Counted from the first letter of the stretch, positions 16,465 to 25,056 are shown. The stretch is 33,956 nt of DNA from Thermoanaerobaculum aquaticum (GCA_020722885.1 DYJZ01000010.1:1-33956); one strand, 5' to 3'. The notes: a model not told the origin generated them from the sequence alone. Numbers and translations are program-made.

Positions 16465-17801
16465 GAGTGGCGGTTCTCGGACTTGGACTTTCTGGAATGG
16501 GCACTCTGAAACTTTGTTTAAAAAACAATTTTGAGACAATTGCCATTGATAAAAAAGATTTCTCAGAATTATCAAATGAAACAAAAAAGGGACTAAAAAG
16601 AAATGTTCCTTTTTATCAGGAGAGAAAATCTCTTAAACTTCTTCAAGATATTGATTTGCTGGTTATATCACCTGGAATTCCAAAAGACAACATTGTGATT
16701 CAAAAAGCAAAGCACCTCGGGAAAAAAATAATTGGAGAAATTGAGTTTGCTTTTCGTTTCTGCAGGGGAAAAGTGATTGCGATAACAGGTTCAAATGGAA
16801 AAACCACAACAACTTCAATAGTTTTCTCTATTTTTAAATCTCATTTTGGCGATGTGCGTCTTGCTGGTAATATCGGCATTCCCTTTTCTGAAACAGTTAT
16901 CAATTCTACGGAAGAGACAATTTTTGTCCTTGAACTTTCTTCTTTCCAGCTTGAAGATATTGAAAATTTCAGAGCAAACACTGCCATTTTACTTAATTTG
17001 ACTCCTGACCATCAGGATAGATATGAAAAATTTGAGGACTACTGCAGGGCAAAGATCAATATTTTCAAAAACCAGAACAGGTCTGATTTTGCAATAATAA
17101 ACAGATTTGATGAAACAATAAGTAAATACAAACCTTTTATAAAAGCACAGAAATTTTTCTTCTCTTCAGCACCGCATAAAAGTAAAGGGGCTTACATAAA
17201 AGGCAATTGTGTTTATCTTAAGAAAAACAGTAAAGAAACAGAGAAACTTTTTGAGATTGAAAGCCTAAAATTCAAGGGGCCCCACAACATAGAAAATGCT
17301 ATGGCCGCAGCAATAGCAGGTTTCTTGAATGGAGTTCCCGGAGAAAAGATTCAAAATTCACTAAAAACTCTTCTTCCCTTAGAACACAGGCTTGAATATG
17401 TTTCAACAATAAACGGGGTTGAATTTTATAACGACTCAAAAGCAACAAATATAGACTCCGTCAAAAAGGCTCTTCTTTCTTTTGATAAAAATGTAGTACT
17501 TCTTCTCGGTGGAAAGGACAAGGGAGCAAACTTTGCCGACCTTGAAGACGAAGTTAAAAAGAGGTGTAAGAAGGTTGTATGTTTTGGTGCCGCAAGGCAA
17601 AGTATAAGAAAAGTCTTTGAAGGAAAAATAAGAACAGAATGCTTTAAGACGCTTAAAGAAGCGGTTGAATTTCAGATTAACAATGCAGAAAAGGGAGATT
17701 TCGTTCTTCTTTCTCCTGCCTGCGCTTCCTTTGACGAGTTCAAGAATTTTGAGGAAAGAGGAAAGAAATTCAAAGAATGGGTAAATAAGGCAAGGAAATG
17801 A
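16461..17801 (+). CDS. murD: UDP-MurNAc-L-alanine--D-glutamate ligase MurD
   Basis: MurD adds D-glutamate to UDP-MurNAc-L-Ala in the cytoplasm. The 446-residue protein starts with the UDP-binding Rossmann domain (VLGLGLSGMG) and a PGIP motif near residue 72. The ATP loop ITGSNGKTTTT is at about 108-118, with ELSSFQLE, NLTPDHQDRY and GPHNIENAMAA in the central domain. The C-terminal domain has NDSKATN, LLGGKDKG and LSPACASFD. Overlaps of 4 nt with murF and ftsW imply tight translational coupling. All key family motifs are intact. Confidence 0.95.
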   Translation: MRVAVLGLGLSGMGTLKLCLKNNFETIAIDKKDFSELSNETKKGLKRNVPFYQERKSLKLLQDIDLLVISPGIPKDNIVIQKAKHLGKKIIGEIEFAFRFCRGKVIAITGSNGKTTTTSIVFSIFKSHFGDVRLAGNIGIPFSETVINSTEETIFVLELSSFQLEDIENFRANTAILLNLTPDHQDRYEKFEDYCRAKINIFKNQNRSDFAIINRFDETISKYKPFIKAQKFFFSSAPHKSKGAYIKGNCVYLKKNSKETEKLFEIESLKFKGPHNIENAMAAAIAGFLNGVPGEKIQNSLKTLLPLEHRLEYVSTINGVEFYNDSKATNIDSVKKALLSFDKNVVLLLGGKDKGANFADLEDEVKKRCKKVVCFGAARQSIRKVFEGKIRTECFKTLKEAVEFQINNAEKGDFVLLSPACASFDEFKNFEERGKKFKEWVNKARK

Positions 17802-18880
17802 AAGAAGCAAGATTTGACCGATACATTCTGACTTTAACTCTCCTTCTCATCTGCATTGGAATTGTAGCCATTTATTCAGCCTCCTTTATTTTTGCAATGA
17901 CACGAAAGGGAACACCAAATTATTTTCTCTGGAGGCAGATGCTTTTTGCAACAGCAGGAATTGCAATTATTTTCATCATAACAAAGATCAAATTAGATTT
18001 TATTTCAAACAAAAAGTTTTTGACATTAATCTTTCTTATTCAGATTTTTTTACTCATTCTCGTTTTCTTCTTTCCAAAGATTAATGGAGCACATAGATGG
18101 ATACAGGTTCTTGGGTTTTCCATTCAGCCATCTGAATTCGGGAAAATTACAGCGATTCTTATCACTGCTTTTTTCTTAAGCAAAAATCAGGACAAAATTT
18201 GCGACTGGAATAAGACTCTTTTTCAAATTGGAATTCCACTTTCTATAATGATAGTTCTAATTCTTATTGAAAAAGATTTTGGAATGAGCCTTTTGATATT
18301 TGGAATTGTAGCATCGATGATTTATGCAGCTGGCATTCCTTTTAAGAAAGCTCTACTAATTGCTGTTCCTGCCGTAATATTGGCAATTGCTCTTGTTGTT
18401 TTCGAGCCATACCGGCTGCAGAGACTTACAGGCAATCCTGAAAGCGATCCCCAACATTCAGGTTTTCAGGTAAGACAGTCTTTAATAGCGGTTGGTAGTG
18501 GAGGAATTGCTGGAAAAAATCTCGGAGGTGGCATTCAAAAGAGACTCTTTCTGCCTCTCCCCCATACAGACTTTATTTTTGCAAACATTGGTGAAGAATT
18601 TGGACTTGTAGGATCTTATCTTCTTATATTTCTTTTCCTTTATCTCAGTTATAGGGGTTTTAGAGTGGCGTTAAAAATTGATAATTCTTACTATTCCTTT
18701 ATTGCATTTGGAATAACATTCTGGATATTGTTACAGGCTCTTCTTCATATTGCAGTCAACATTAACCTCCTTCCACCCAAAGGGATGCCATTACCATTTA
18801 TTTCTTACGGCGGTTCGTCAATGATTTCCACCTGCATAGGGCTGGGGCTTCTTCTTAATATAAGCAGGGAGGCAGGATGA
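17798..18880 (+). CDS. ftsW: Peptidoglycan glycosyltransferase FtsW (SEDS family)
   Basis: FtsW polymerises lipid II into glycan strands at the septum together with FtsI. The 360-residue protein is an integral membrane protein with about ten hydrophobic segments. It carries SEDS signatures: NGAHRWI near 95-101, FSIQPSEFGKI just after, and the HTDFIFANIGEEFG motif around 256-269 whose aspartate (D258) is the position implicated in catalysis. PPKGMPLPFISYGGSS follows near the C-terminus. Its place between murD and murC and its pairing with ftsI favour FtsW over RodA. It overlaps both neighbours by 4 nt. murG would normally lie between it and murC. Confidence 0.94.
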   Translation: MKEARFDRYILTLTLLLICIGIVAIYSASFIFAMTRKGTPNYFLWRQMLFATAGIAIIFIITKIKLDFISNKKFLTLIFLIQIFLLILVFFFPKINGAHRWIQVLGFSIQPSEFGKITAILITAFFLSKNQDKICDWNKTLFQIGIPLSIMIVLILIEKDFGMSLLIFGIVASMIYAAGIPFKKALLIAVPAVILAIALVVFEPYRLQRLTGNPESDPQHSGFQVRQSLIAVGSGGIAGKNLGGGIQKRLFLPLPHTDFIFANIGEEFGLVGSYLLIFLFLYLSYRGFRVALKIDNSYYSFIAFGITFWILLQALLHIAVNINLLPPKGMPLPFISYGGSSMISTCIGLGLLLNISREAG

Positions 18881-20259
18881 GACTCGACAGACTTAAAAGA
18901 ATTCATTTTATCGGTATTTCTGGAATAGGTATGAGCGGAATAGCCGAAGTATTACTCAATATGGGTTATAAAATTAGCGGTTCTGACTTAAGAACCACAG
19001 ATACAACACAGAGATTAAGTGCTTTAGGAGCCAGAATTTTCAAGGGACATTCTGCCTCCAATATTCAGGATGTCGAACTGGTTGTTTATTCTTCTGCGGT
19101 TCCTCTCGGAAACCCCGAAATCCATGAAGCAAAGCGAAGAGGAATTCCAGTAATTCAACGAGGTGAGATGCTCGCAGAATTAACAAGAATCAAAGATTCC
19201 GTAATAGTTGCAGGGTCTCATGGCAAGACAACAGTTACTGCAATGATTTCCCATATAGCAAACTCAGTCAATTTAGACCCTACAGTAATAATCGGAGGGC
19301 GATTGTCAACAATCGGTGGAACCGCAAAATTGGGGAAATCTAATCTGATTATAGCGGAAGCGGATGAATCAGACAAAAGCTTTTTACTTCTTTTCCCCTC
19401 TCTTGCAGTGATCACTAACATTGATCACGAGCATATAGATACCTACCCTACAATAGATTCCCTCAAAGAAGCCTACATCCAATTTGCTAACAGGGTGCCA
19501 TTCTATGGGGTGATCATCGCCTGCGGAGATGATTATCATTTACGGGAGACTATTTTAAAGTTTAAAAGAAAAATTATAACTTATGGTCTTCTTCCTGGAT
19601 CAGAGTGGTGTGGCGAAAAAATGGAATCAAACCAGCACGGGGAGACCTTCAAAGTATGGAAAAACTCCAAAGAAAAAGTAACTGTAAGAATCTCCCAGAA
19701 GGGTTCTCACAATGTCTTAAACTCAATAGCTGCTTTAGCAGCATCATCGGAGATGGACATTCCCTTAAAGGAGGCAGTGGAAGCCCTATCAACTTTCCCG
19801 GGAGTTGACCGCAGATTCCAATTTTTAGGCAGAGTAAATGAAATTGATTTTTACGACGATTATGCCCACCATCCTTCAGAGGTTAAAGCCCTGATAGAAA
19901 CTGCAAGAATTCAGGCAGGAAACAGAAGGGTCGTTGTGGCTTTCCAGCCCCACAGATTCACGAGACTGAAAGCTTTCGAGGAGTCTTTTGCAAAAGTTTT
20001 ATTACAGACAGACCTTTTATTTGTAACGGAAGTTTACAGTGCTTCAGAACCGCCAATCCCTGGAATTACCGGTGAAGCACTCTACAGAAGAATAAAGGAA
20101 TTGGGTCACACAAACTGCTACTACATTGGCAGTGTCTCTGATATGGCTTGTCAGATAATTCCTCATTTAAATGAAAATGATCTTGTGATAACGGTAGGAG
20201 CGGGAAATATAACAACGGTGTGCCCACAAATGCTCTCTCTCCTCAAGGATAAGAAATGA
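18877..20259 (+). CDS. murC: UDP-MurNAc--L-alanine ligase MurC
   Basis: MurC starts stem-peptide synthesis by joining L-alanine to UDP-MurNAc. The 460-residue protein has the N-terminal UDP-binding glycine motif HFIGISGIGMSGIAE, the ATP loop AGSHGKTTVTAM (about 110-121) and the central motif EADESDKSF. It continues with TNIDHEHIDTYP and the C-terminal DDYAHHPSEVKA and FQPHRFTR blocks, all diagnostic of MurC. It overlaps ftsW and murB by 4 nt each. It follows ftsW directly, without the usual murG. Confidence 0.95.
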   Translation: MRLDRLKRIHFIGISGIGMSGIAEVLLNMGYKISGSDLRTTDTTQRLSALGARIFKGHSASNIQDVELVVYSSAVPLGNPEIHEAKRRGIPVIQRGEMLAELTRIKDSVIVAGSHGKTTVTAMISHIANSVNLDPTVIIGGRLSTIGGTAKLGKSNLIIAEADESDKSFLLLFPSLAVITNIDHEHIDTYPTIDSLKEAYIQFANRVPFYGVIIACGDDYHLRETILKFKRKIITYGLLPGSEWCGEKMESNQHGETFKVWKNSKEKVTVRISQKGSHNVLNSIAALAASSEMDIPLKEAVEALSTFPGVDRRFQFLGRVNEIDFYDDYAHHPSEVKALIETARIQAGNRRVVVAFQPHRFTRLKAFEESFAKVLLQTDLLFVTEVYSASEPPIPGITGEALYRRIKELGHTNCYYIGSVSDMACQIIPHLNENDLVITVGAGNITTVCPQMLSLLKDKK

Positions 20260-21164
20260 AACTGGAAAGAGTGAAGGAAACTGCGCTTACTTTGAACTGC
20301 ACTTTTAAAGAGAACGAAATTCTTGCTCCATATACTCGTCTTGGAATAGGTGGCAAATCTCTTTTCTATATAAAGCCCTCTAAATGGTCTTCAGTAAAGA
20401 ATTTGTTCAGAACACTTATTGAAGAAAATATTCCTTTTAAAGTAATGGGAAAGGGGACAAACATTCTTATTTCTGACAGAGATCTGAATTTTGGGGTAGT
20501 TCATCTTGAAAATTTTGAAAAAAGTGTAATTTTTAGTGGAACAAGAGTAGAAGTTTCTGCTGACACTGCTCTAAATATTCTGGCTTACAAATGTTTGTCA
20601 AACAATTTTAGTGGATTGGAGGAAATTTCTCTAATCCCAGGAACTGTTGGTGGTGGAGTCTTTATGAATGCCGGTGCCTTTGGGAAAACCATATTCGATT
20701 TGATAGAAAAGGTTACCATTCTTAATAAATTTGGAGAGGAAAAGATTTTTGTGAGGAACGAACTTGAAATTGGCTACCGTCGCACAAACATAAAAGATCT
20801 GGGAATTGTTAAAAGTGTCACAATGGTTTTACAGAAAGAGGATAAAAAAAGGATAAAAGAAAAAACTGAGAAATACAAAAAGATAAGAGATTTGACACAG
20901 CCGTGGAAAGAAAGAACCTGTGGAAGCGTTTTCAAAAACCCGGAAGGAGTTGCAGCAGGCAAAATACTTGAAGAACTCGGCTATAAAGGAAAGAGAAAAG
21001 GAAGCGTGAAATTTTCAGAGAAACATTCTAATTTTCTTGTGGCAGAAAAAGGTGCAAAATTTGATGATGCATTTTCTTTAATTGAAGAAGCAAGACAAAA
21101 AGCAAGAGAAAAAGGCTTTGATCTTGATTATGAAATGGAGGTCTGGCAGGATGAATCAAATTAG
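20256..21164 (+). CDS. murB: UDP-N-acetylenolpyruvoylglucosamine reductase MurB
   Basis: MurB uses NADPH and FAD to reduce UDP-GlcNAc-enolpyruvate to UDP-MurNAc. The 302-residue length suggests a type II MurB lacking the E. coli-type extra loop. Visible motifs are the FAD-binding GKGTNILISD near 67-76, IPGTVGGGVFMNAGAF near 126-141, and CGSVFKNPEG near 223-232, which holds the conserved catalytic serine. The C-terminal block KFSEKHSNFLV is also typical. It overlaps murC by 4 nt, and the ftsQ start lies 14 nt inside its 3' end. Confidence 0.95.
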   Translation: MKLERVKETALTLNCTFKENEILAPYTRLGIGGKSLFYIKPSKWSSVKNLFRTLIEENIPFKVMGKGTNILISDRDLNFGVVHLENFEKSVIFSGTRVEVSADTALNILAYKCLSNNFSGLEEISLIPGTVGGGVFMNAGAFGKTIFDLIEKVTILNKFGEEKIFVRNELEIGYRRTNIKDLGIVKSVTMVLQKEDKKRIKEKTEKYKKIRDLTQPWKERTCGSVFKNPEGVAAGKILEELGYKGKRKGSVKFSEKHSNFLVAEKGAKFDDAFSLIEEARQKAREKGFDLDYEMEVWQDESN

Positions 21165-21972
21165 AAACATTGAGGGTCTCAAACTTAATAGCCCCTTCTC
21201 CTATGCCATAGAAAAAAATCATTCTGTGAGAAAAAAATCAAACAAATGGCTTTTCCCCATTGCATTTCTTATCTTGATTGCCATCTCACTCTCCATTTAT
21301 TCATTTTTAAGTGGAAGCCTAAATAATTCTCTTTTGTTGTCTGTCTTCTCGCTCAAAAAAATTACGGTTTACGGAGTTCAGGGAACAAATGCCGAGTTAA
21401 TAAAACAATCTCTTTCCGAATTCTCGGGAAAAAATCTTTTAACTCTTTCTTCAGATAAAGTGAAAGAGAATATTTCAAAGTTTGGACTTATCGAAGGGTT
21501 TCTCTTAAAAAAGACCTATCCTTCAGAAATTACAGTTGAAATCAAACTCAAACCTTCAACGGGTTACATAAAAATGAAGGGGATTTTTTATGAGATTGAT
21601 GGTGCAGGAAGTTTCTGGGAATCCTGTAAAACTCCCTCTCATTATATCGAGGTTGATTCAAATGTTGATATATCTGATATTGATTTTCAAACTATAGCCC
21701 AAAAGATCAACGAAATGAAAATTACGAACTTTGTTTTATTTTTACAGAAAAAAGATTCTGATTCTTACATCATAACAACCAGAGACAATATTAAACTTAT
21801 CGTATCGGGAAAAGATTTTAAAACTCAATGGGAGAAATATACAAAATCAAAAAGTTTTCTGAGGAAAAATTTTGGGGATGGGGGAATTGCAGACTTAAGA
21901 TGGAGCAACAGGATTATTCTAACTCCCATTGAAAAACCAATTGTGACTGAGGAGGAAAAGGGCAATGGCTAA
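21151..21972 (+). CDS. ftsQ: Cell division protein FtsQ (POTRA domain)
   Basis: FtsQ is a bitopic inner-membrane protein that scaffolds FtsB/FtsL in the divisome. I chose the ATG at 21151 (273 residues) because GGAG and AGG lie just upstream; an earlier in-frame ATG at 21082 lies deep inside murB. The protein has a basic cytoplasmic tail, one membrane segment (about 34-54) and a POTRA domain (about 62-135, VFSLKKITVYGVQG to VEIKLKPSTGYI). A beta-rich FtsQ region follows. Sequence identity in this family is low; position between murB and ftsA supports the call. It overlaps ftsA by 8 nt. Confidence 0.88.
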   Translation: MNQIRNIEGLKLNSPFSYAIEKNHSVRKKSNKWLFPIAFLILIAISLSIYSFLSGSLNNSLLLSVFSLKKITVYGVQGTNAELIKQSLSEFSGKNLLTLSSDKVKENISKFGLIEGFLLKKTYPSEITVEIKLKPSTGYIKMKGIFYEIDGAGSFWESCKTPSHYIEVDSNVDISDIDFQTIAQKINEMKITNFVLFLQKKDSDSYIITTRDNIKLIVSGKDFKTQWEKYTKSKSFLRKNFGDGGIADLRWSNRIILTPIEKPIVTEEEKGNG

Positions 21973-23188
21973 GAGTGACAACCACATTGTAGGAATAGAT
22001 CTTGGAACATCAAAAATAGGCGTTATAGTTGCTAAAGTTCTTGAAAAGGGGGAAATAGGAATAATTGGTTTAGGAAAAAGCGACGCTAAAGGAATGAGAA
22101 GAGGAAACATATCAAGCCTCAAAGAAGCTGAGGCAAGCGTTAAAAGCAGTGTTATTGAAGCGGAGACTATGTCAGGATACTCCATTCAGAAGGCTTATGT
22201 AAGCGTTGGCGGGTGTTACCTGAACAGTATAAATTCAAGAGGTGTAGTTGCAGTCTCATCAAAAAACAAGGTAATCGAACCAATTGATGTGGCAAGAGTT
22301 TTACAAAACGCCTCTTCAATAAGGGTTAGCAATGACCAGAAAATCTTTCATACTATTCCACAGGAATTCATTGTAGACGATCAGGATGGAATTTCAGATC
22401 CAATCGGGATGCACGGACAGAGATTGGAAGCCAATGTCCACATAATTATTGCTTCAGCAACCATTCTTCAAAATATTGCAACAGTAATTCACAATTGTGG
22501 AATTGAGGTTGAGGATTTTGTCTTTAATCTTCTGGCAGATTCTTACGCTGTTTTGACGCCAGAAGAAATGGAACTCGGTGTCGGGCTTATCAATATAGGA
22601 CACGGAACAACCGGCATTTCAATATTCGAAAAAGGAGCGATATGCCACAGCCATATAATTCCAATTGGAGGGGAACATTTCACCAATGACCTCTCTGTGC
22701 TGCTTAAAATAGGGATACCAGATGCTGAAATAGCGAAGAAAAAGTATGGCTGCGCATTGACAAGTATGGTTTCAGAAGATGAAATGGTCGAAATCCAAAG
22801 TTCACAACAGAAAAAAAGTACTGTTATAGCAAAGACAAAAATAGCAGAAATTCTTGAACCGAGATGCTTTGAGCTTTTCCAGCTTCTTTTTGAGAATATA
22901 AGGGATACTAAATTATTAAAGGCAATAAATTCAGGAATTGTTTTAACCGGAGGAGGTTCACTTCTTCCAGGAGTTTCTGAAGTTGCTGAAAGAGTCTTTG
23001 ACCATCATGTAAGACTTGGCGAACCAATGGGGGTAAGTGGATTAACCAATCTTGTCGACTCACCTCTTTTTTCAACATCAGTAGGTCTTGCTCTTTATGG
23101 AGCAAAATCTTTAAAGCAAAAGCAGACAGAAACCAAAAAAGGATTATTTTCAAGATTGTTTGGAAAGATGTTTGAATTTTTTGAATAA
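21965..23188 (+). CDS. ftsA: Cell division protein FtsA (actin-like, membrane tether for FtsZ)
   Basis: FtsA polymerises on the inner membrane, anchors FtsZ and recruits later divisome proteins. The 407-residue protein has the actin-fold phosphate-1 motif GIDLGTSKIGVIV (about 9-21). The 1C-domain insertion region contains VGGCYLNSINSRGVVAV, phosphate-2 is INIGHGTTGISIFEKG, and the adenosine motif is GIVLTGGGSLLPG. The last 17 residues form an amphipathic helix (GLFSRLFGKMFEFF), the expected membrane-targeting sequence. It begins inside the end of ftsQ and is followed 16 bp later by ftsZ. Confidence 0.95.
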   Translation: MAKSDNHIVGIDLGTSKIGVIVAKVLEKGEIGIIGLGKSDAKGMRRGNISSLKEAEASVKSSVIEAETMSGYSIQKAYVSVGGCYLNSINSRGVVAVSSKNKVIEPIDVARVLQNASSIRVSNDQKIFHTIPQEFIVDDQDGISDPIGMHGQRLEANVHIIIASATILQNIATVIHNCGIEVEDFVFNLLADSYAVLTPEEMELGVGLINIGHGTTGISIFEKGAICHSHIIPIGGEHFTNDLSVLLKIGIPDAEIAKKKYGCALTSMVSEDEMVEIQSSQQKKSTVIAKTKIAEILEPRCFELFQLLFENIRDTKLLKAINSGIVLTGGGSLLPGVSEVAERVFDHHVRLGEPMGVSGLTNLVDSPLFSTSVGLALYGAKSLKQKQTETKKGLFSRLFGKMFEFFE

Positions 23189-23204
23189 AAAATAGGAGGC
23201 AGAA

Positions 23205-24524
23205 ATGAGTGGTTTTGATTTGGATGACGGAAAAGAAAAAAACACAATTACTGAAAATGACCTGAATTACCTTTTTGCTCCAGAAGAATCGGCAGAAAAT
23301 GATTACAAAGTTTGTATCAAAGTATTTGGCATCGGAGGTGCAGGTGGAAACGCTATCAACAATATGATAAGAGCTGGGCTGAAAGGGGTTGAATTTTACC
23401 ATATCAACACAGATTTCAATGATCTTCAAAAATCCCTCGCTCCAAACAAGATAGCTATTGGCCACCATCTTACAAGGGGACACGGAACTGGAGGCGATTC
23501 AGAACTCGGTGAAAAAGCTGCACTTGAAAACAATAACGATATAATGGATGCTCTTAGTGGTGCAGACATTGTTTTCATAGCAGCTGGAATGGGTGGAGGA
23601 ACAGGAACTGGCGCAGCCTCTGTTGTGGCAAGTTACGCTGGTGCCATAAACGCCACAACAATCGCTGTTGTAACAAAACCCTACTCCTGGGAAGGACCAA
23701 AAAAAGCAAAAAGGGCAGAAGAAGGAATAAGGAAATTAAGACAGGCTTCAGCCACTTTGCTTGTTATTCCAAACGACAACCTTAAGGCATTTCTTCCTGA
23801 AAATCTTTCTATAACCGATTCATTTAAAGCTGCTGACGATATTTTACGACAGGGAGTTCAGGGGATAGCAGATCTTATAAACAAAGAAGGCCTTATTCAC
23901 AGGGACTTTGGCGATGTTAAGTCTGTTCTAAAAAAAGGGGGAAGAGCCATTTTAGGAATAGGTAAAGCAAAAGGAGAAAATAGAGCGATTGAAGCAGTTA
24001 AAATGGCAGCCAGCAATCCCCTGCTTGAATCGACTTCTTTGAAAGATGTTGATAAAGTTCTCCTTATCTTTTCGCAAAGTATACCCACCAACTCAGAAAT
24101 GACAATCGCCGCAGAGCATATAAAAAGTCTAACTTCTGAAGATTGTGAAATTTCCTTCGGAACATTTGACGAAAATCCCGATTCTGATGAACTCTGCGTT
24201 ACGGTTATCGCCGCAGCCTCAACCCCAGAAGAGTACTCAAATGAAATTGGTAAATTTCCTAAAATGCCAGTCATTTCCTCTAAGGACAGCGGAACAATGC
24301 CCATTCTTATTGATGAACCGGTTTTAGCCGAAGATCTGGGAGAAATGGGGGAAAATTCTGCAAATAAAACTCTCTACAGAGGAAGGAACAATAACCTTTT
24401 TGACAATACGCCAACGCCATCTGTTCCTCTTCCAAAAGTCCAGCCAGCGTACGAAATTGCCCAGACCCCTACAAAAATGAGGCTCGAAAATACTCCCGCA
24501 CTTTTGAAGAAAAAACAGGTTTAA
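23205..24524 (+). CDS. ftsZ: Cell division GTPase FtsZ
   Basis: FtsZ is the tubulin homologue that forms the cytokinetic ring. The 439-residue protein has a roughly 35-residue acidic N-terminal extension, then the nucleotide-binding start FGIGGAGGNAINNMI. The tubulin signature GMGGGTGTG is at 128-136 and the T7-loop region lies near 230 (NKEGLIHRDFGDV). After about residue 355 comes a variable linker, and the protein ends in TPALLKKKQV, a recognisable variant of the C-terminal peptide (usually IPAFLRRK) that binds FtsA. GGAGG lies 6 nt before the ATG. It is the last gene of the dcw operon, followed by a strong terminator. Confidence 0.97.
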   Translation: MSGFDLDDGKEKNTITENDLNYLFAPEESAENDYKVCIKVFGIGGAGGNAINNMIRAGLKGVEFYHINTDFNDLQKSLAPNKIAIGHHLTRGHGTGGDSELGEKAALENNNDIMDALSGADIVFIAAGMGGGTGTGAASVVASYAGAINATTIAVVTKPYSWEGPKKAKRAEEGIRKLRQASATLLVIPNDNLKAFLPENLSITDSFKAADDILRQGVQGIADLINKEGLIHRDFGDVKSVLKKGGRAILGIGKAKGENRAIEAVKMAASNPLLESTSLKDVDKVLLIFSQSIPTNSEMTIAAEHIKSLTSEDCEISFGTFDENPDSDELCVTVIAAASTPEEYSNEIGKFPKMPVISSKDSGTMPILIDEPVLAEDLGEMGENSANKTLYRGRNNNLFDNTPTPSVPLPKVQPAYEIAQTPTKMRLENTPALLKKKQV

Positions 24525-24612
24525 CTTAATGATTATATTTACTAACGATAGAACATATTTCTCTCATTTTTGCCTCTTTGAAGGATTTTGCCATCACTGT
24601 GCTTGCTCTCAC

Positions 24613-24636
24613 TAATGGGACACCTCCTTCCCATTA
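24613..24636 (+). other. Hairpin exposing a CCUCC loop in the ftsZ 3' untranslated region
   Basis: A perfect 8-bp stem, TAATGGGA (24613-24620) with TCCCATTA (24629-24636), closes an 8-nt loop CACCTCCT. The loop is complementary to Shine-Dalgarno sequences. With the terminator 12 bp downstream, the roughly 160-nt 3' end of the dcw transcript has the layout of a 3'-UTR-derived small RNA. The stem and loop are seen directly; regulatory function is speculation. Confidence 0.4.
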
Positions 24637-24647
24637 AGGACTTCATT

Positions 24648-24683
24648 GGCGGAAAAATTTTTTAATTTTTCCGCCCTTTTTTT
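24648..24683 (+). terminator. Rho-independent terminator of the dcw operon
   Basis: A perfect 12-bp stem, GGCGGAAAAATT (24648-24659) with AATTTTTCCGCC (24664-24675), closes a TTTT loop and is followed by C and seven T residues. It lies 124 bp after the ftsZ stop and is the clearest terminator in the window. The AT-rich half of the stem could also work in the other direction. Confidence 0.92.
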
Positions 24684-24769
24684 AACTCTTTAAATATCCT
24701 GTATTAGCACTAATGACAAAATTCCACCAATTACTTTTCTATCATTCTGCTGTTTAAAATTAAAATGTA

Positions 24770-24872
24770 GACACTGCTGTCGAGGATAATTGAAAGCAGA
24801 AGCTTTATCCTCAAAAATTGAGGATTTTGGAGGGGTATTAAAGGGGTTTGAAAACGAGGCACACGGGATCGT
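24770..24872 (-). repeat. Dispersed repeat family A, partial inverted copy A3
   Basis: Read on the minus strand, it matches about 205-297 and 9945-10037: GCCTCGTTTTCAA, CTCAATTTTTGAGGAT, CTGCTTTCAATTATCCT and AGCAGTGT align in order. Only the right half of the repeat is present. A short minus-strand frame over it (24690-24875) is repeat sequence, not a supported gene. Confidence 0.65.
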
Positions 24873-24918
24873 CATTTAAATTTTGGTTTTTCCTCAAAGA
24901 GTGCACTTATTCAGCAAT

Positions 24919-24991
24919 GGTTGAGCCTCATTTAAGTATTTTATAGTTCTCTTTTCAGGAAAAAATTATTTTATCCGAAAATGGCTCAACC
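24919..24991. repeat. Long-range inverted repeat GGTTGAGCC/GGCTCAACC upstream of queG
   Basis: Two perfect 9-nt arms (24919-24927 and 24983-24991) flank an AT-rich 55-nt interior and are followed by a T-rich tract. It sits between repeats A3 and P3. It could be a weak plus-strand terminator or the ends of a small element. I see no preQ1 riboswitch consensus. Confidence 0.4.
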
Positions 24992-24999
24992 TTTTTCTT

Positions 25000-25056
25000 T
25001 TCCCCTTGACTTCTTAGATGGTTCTGTCAAAATTTATTTTGGACAGATGTGATATG
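25000..25056 (+). repeat. Dispersed repeat family P, copy P3, with queG promoter
   Basis: This is an inverted match of 9515-9562 and, more loosely, of 5209-5255. It contains TTGACT (25006-25011), 16 bp, then CAAAAT (25028-25033). The imperfect CTGTCAAAAT/ATTTTGGACAG hairpin is at 25024-25046. The queG ATG at 25054 begins at the repeat edge. Confidence 0.65.

Noticed and set aside
24690-24875. 61-codon minus-strand frame after ftsZ
   Set aside because: It consists largely of the inverted family A copy and is not conserved as a frame in A1 or A2.
24880-25053. preQ1 riboswitch upstream of queG
   Set aside because: I looked because queuosine genes are often so regulated. No preQ1-I or preQ1-II consensus is visible, and the predicted leader is only about 15 nt.
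25018-25053. Upstream ATG start for queG
   Set aside because: The 12 extra codons are repeat P sequence, and this ATG would lie between the -35 and -10 hexamers, before the transcript begins.
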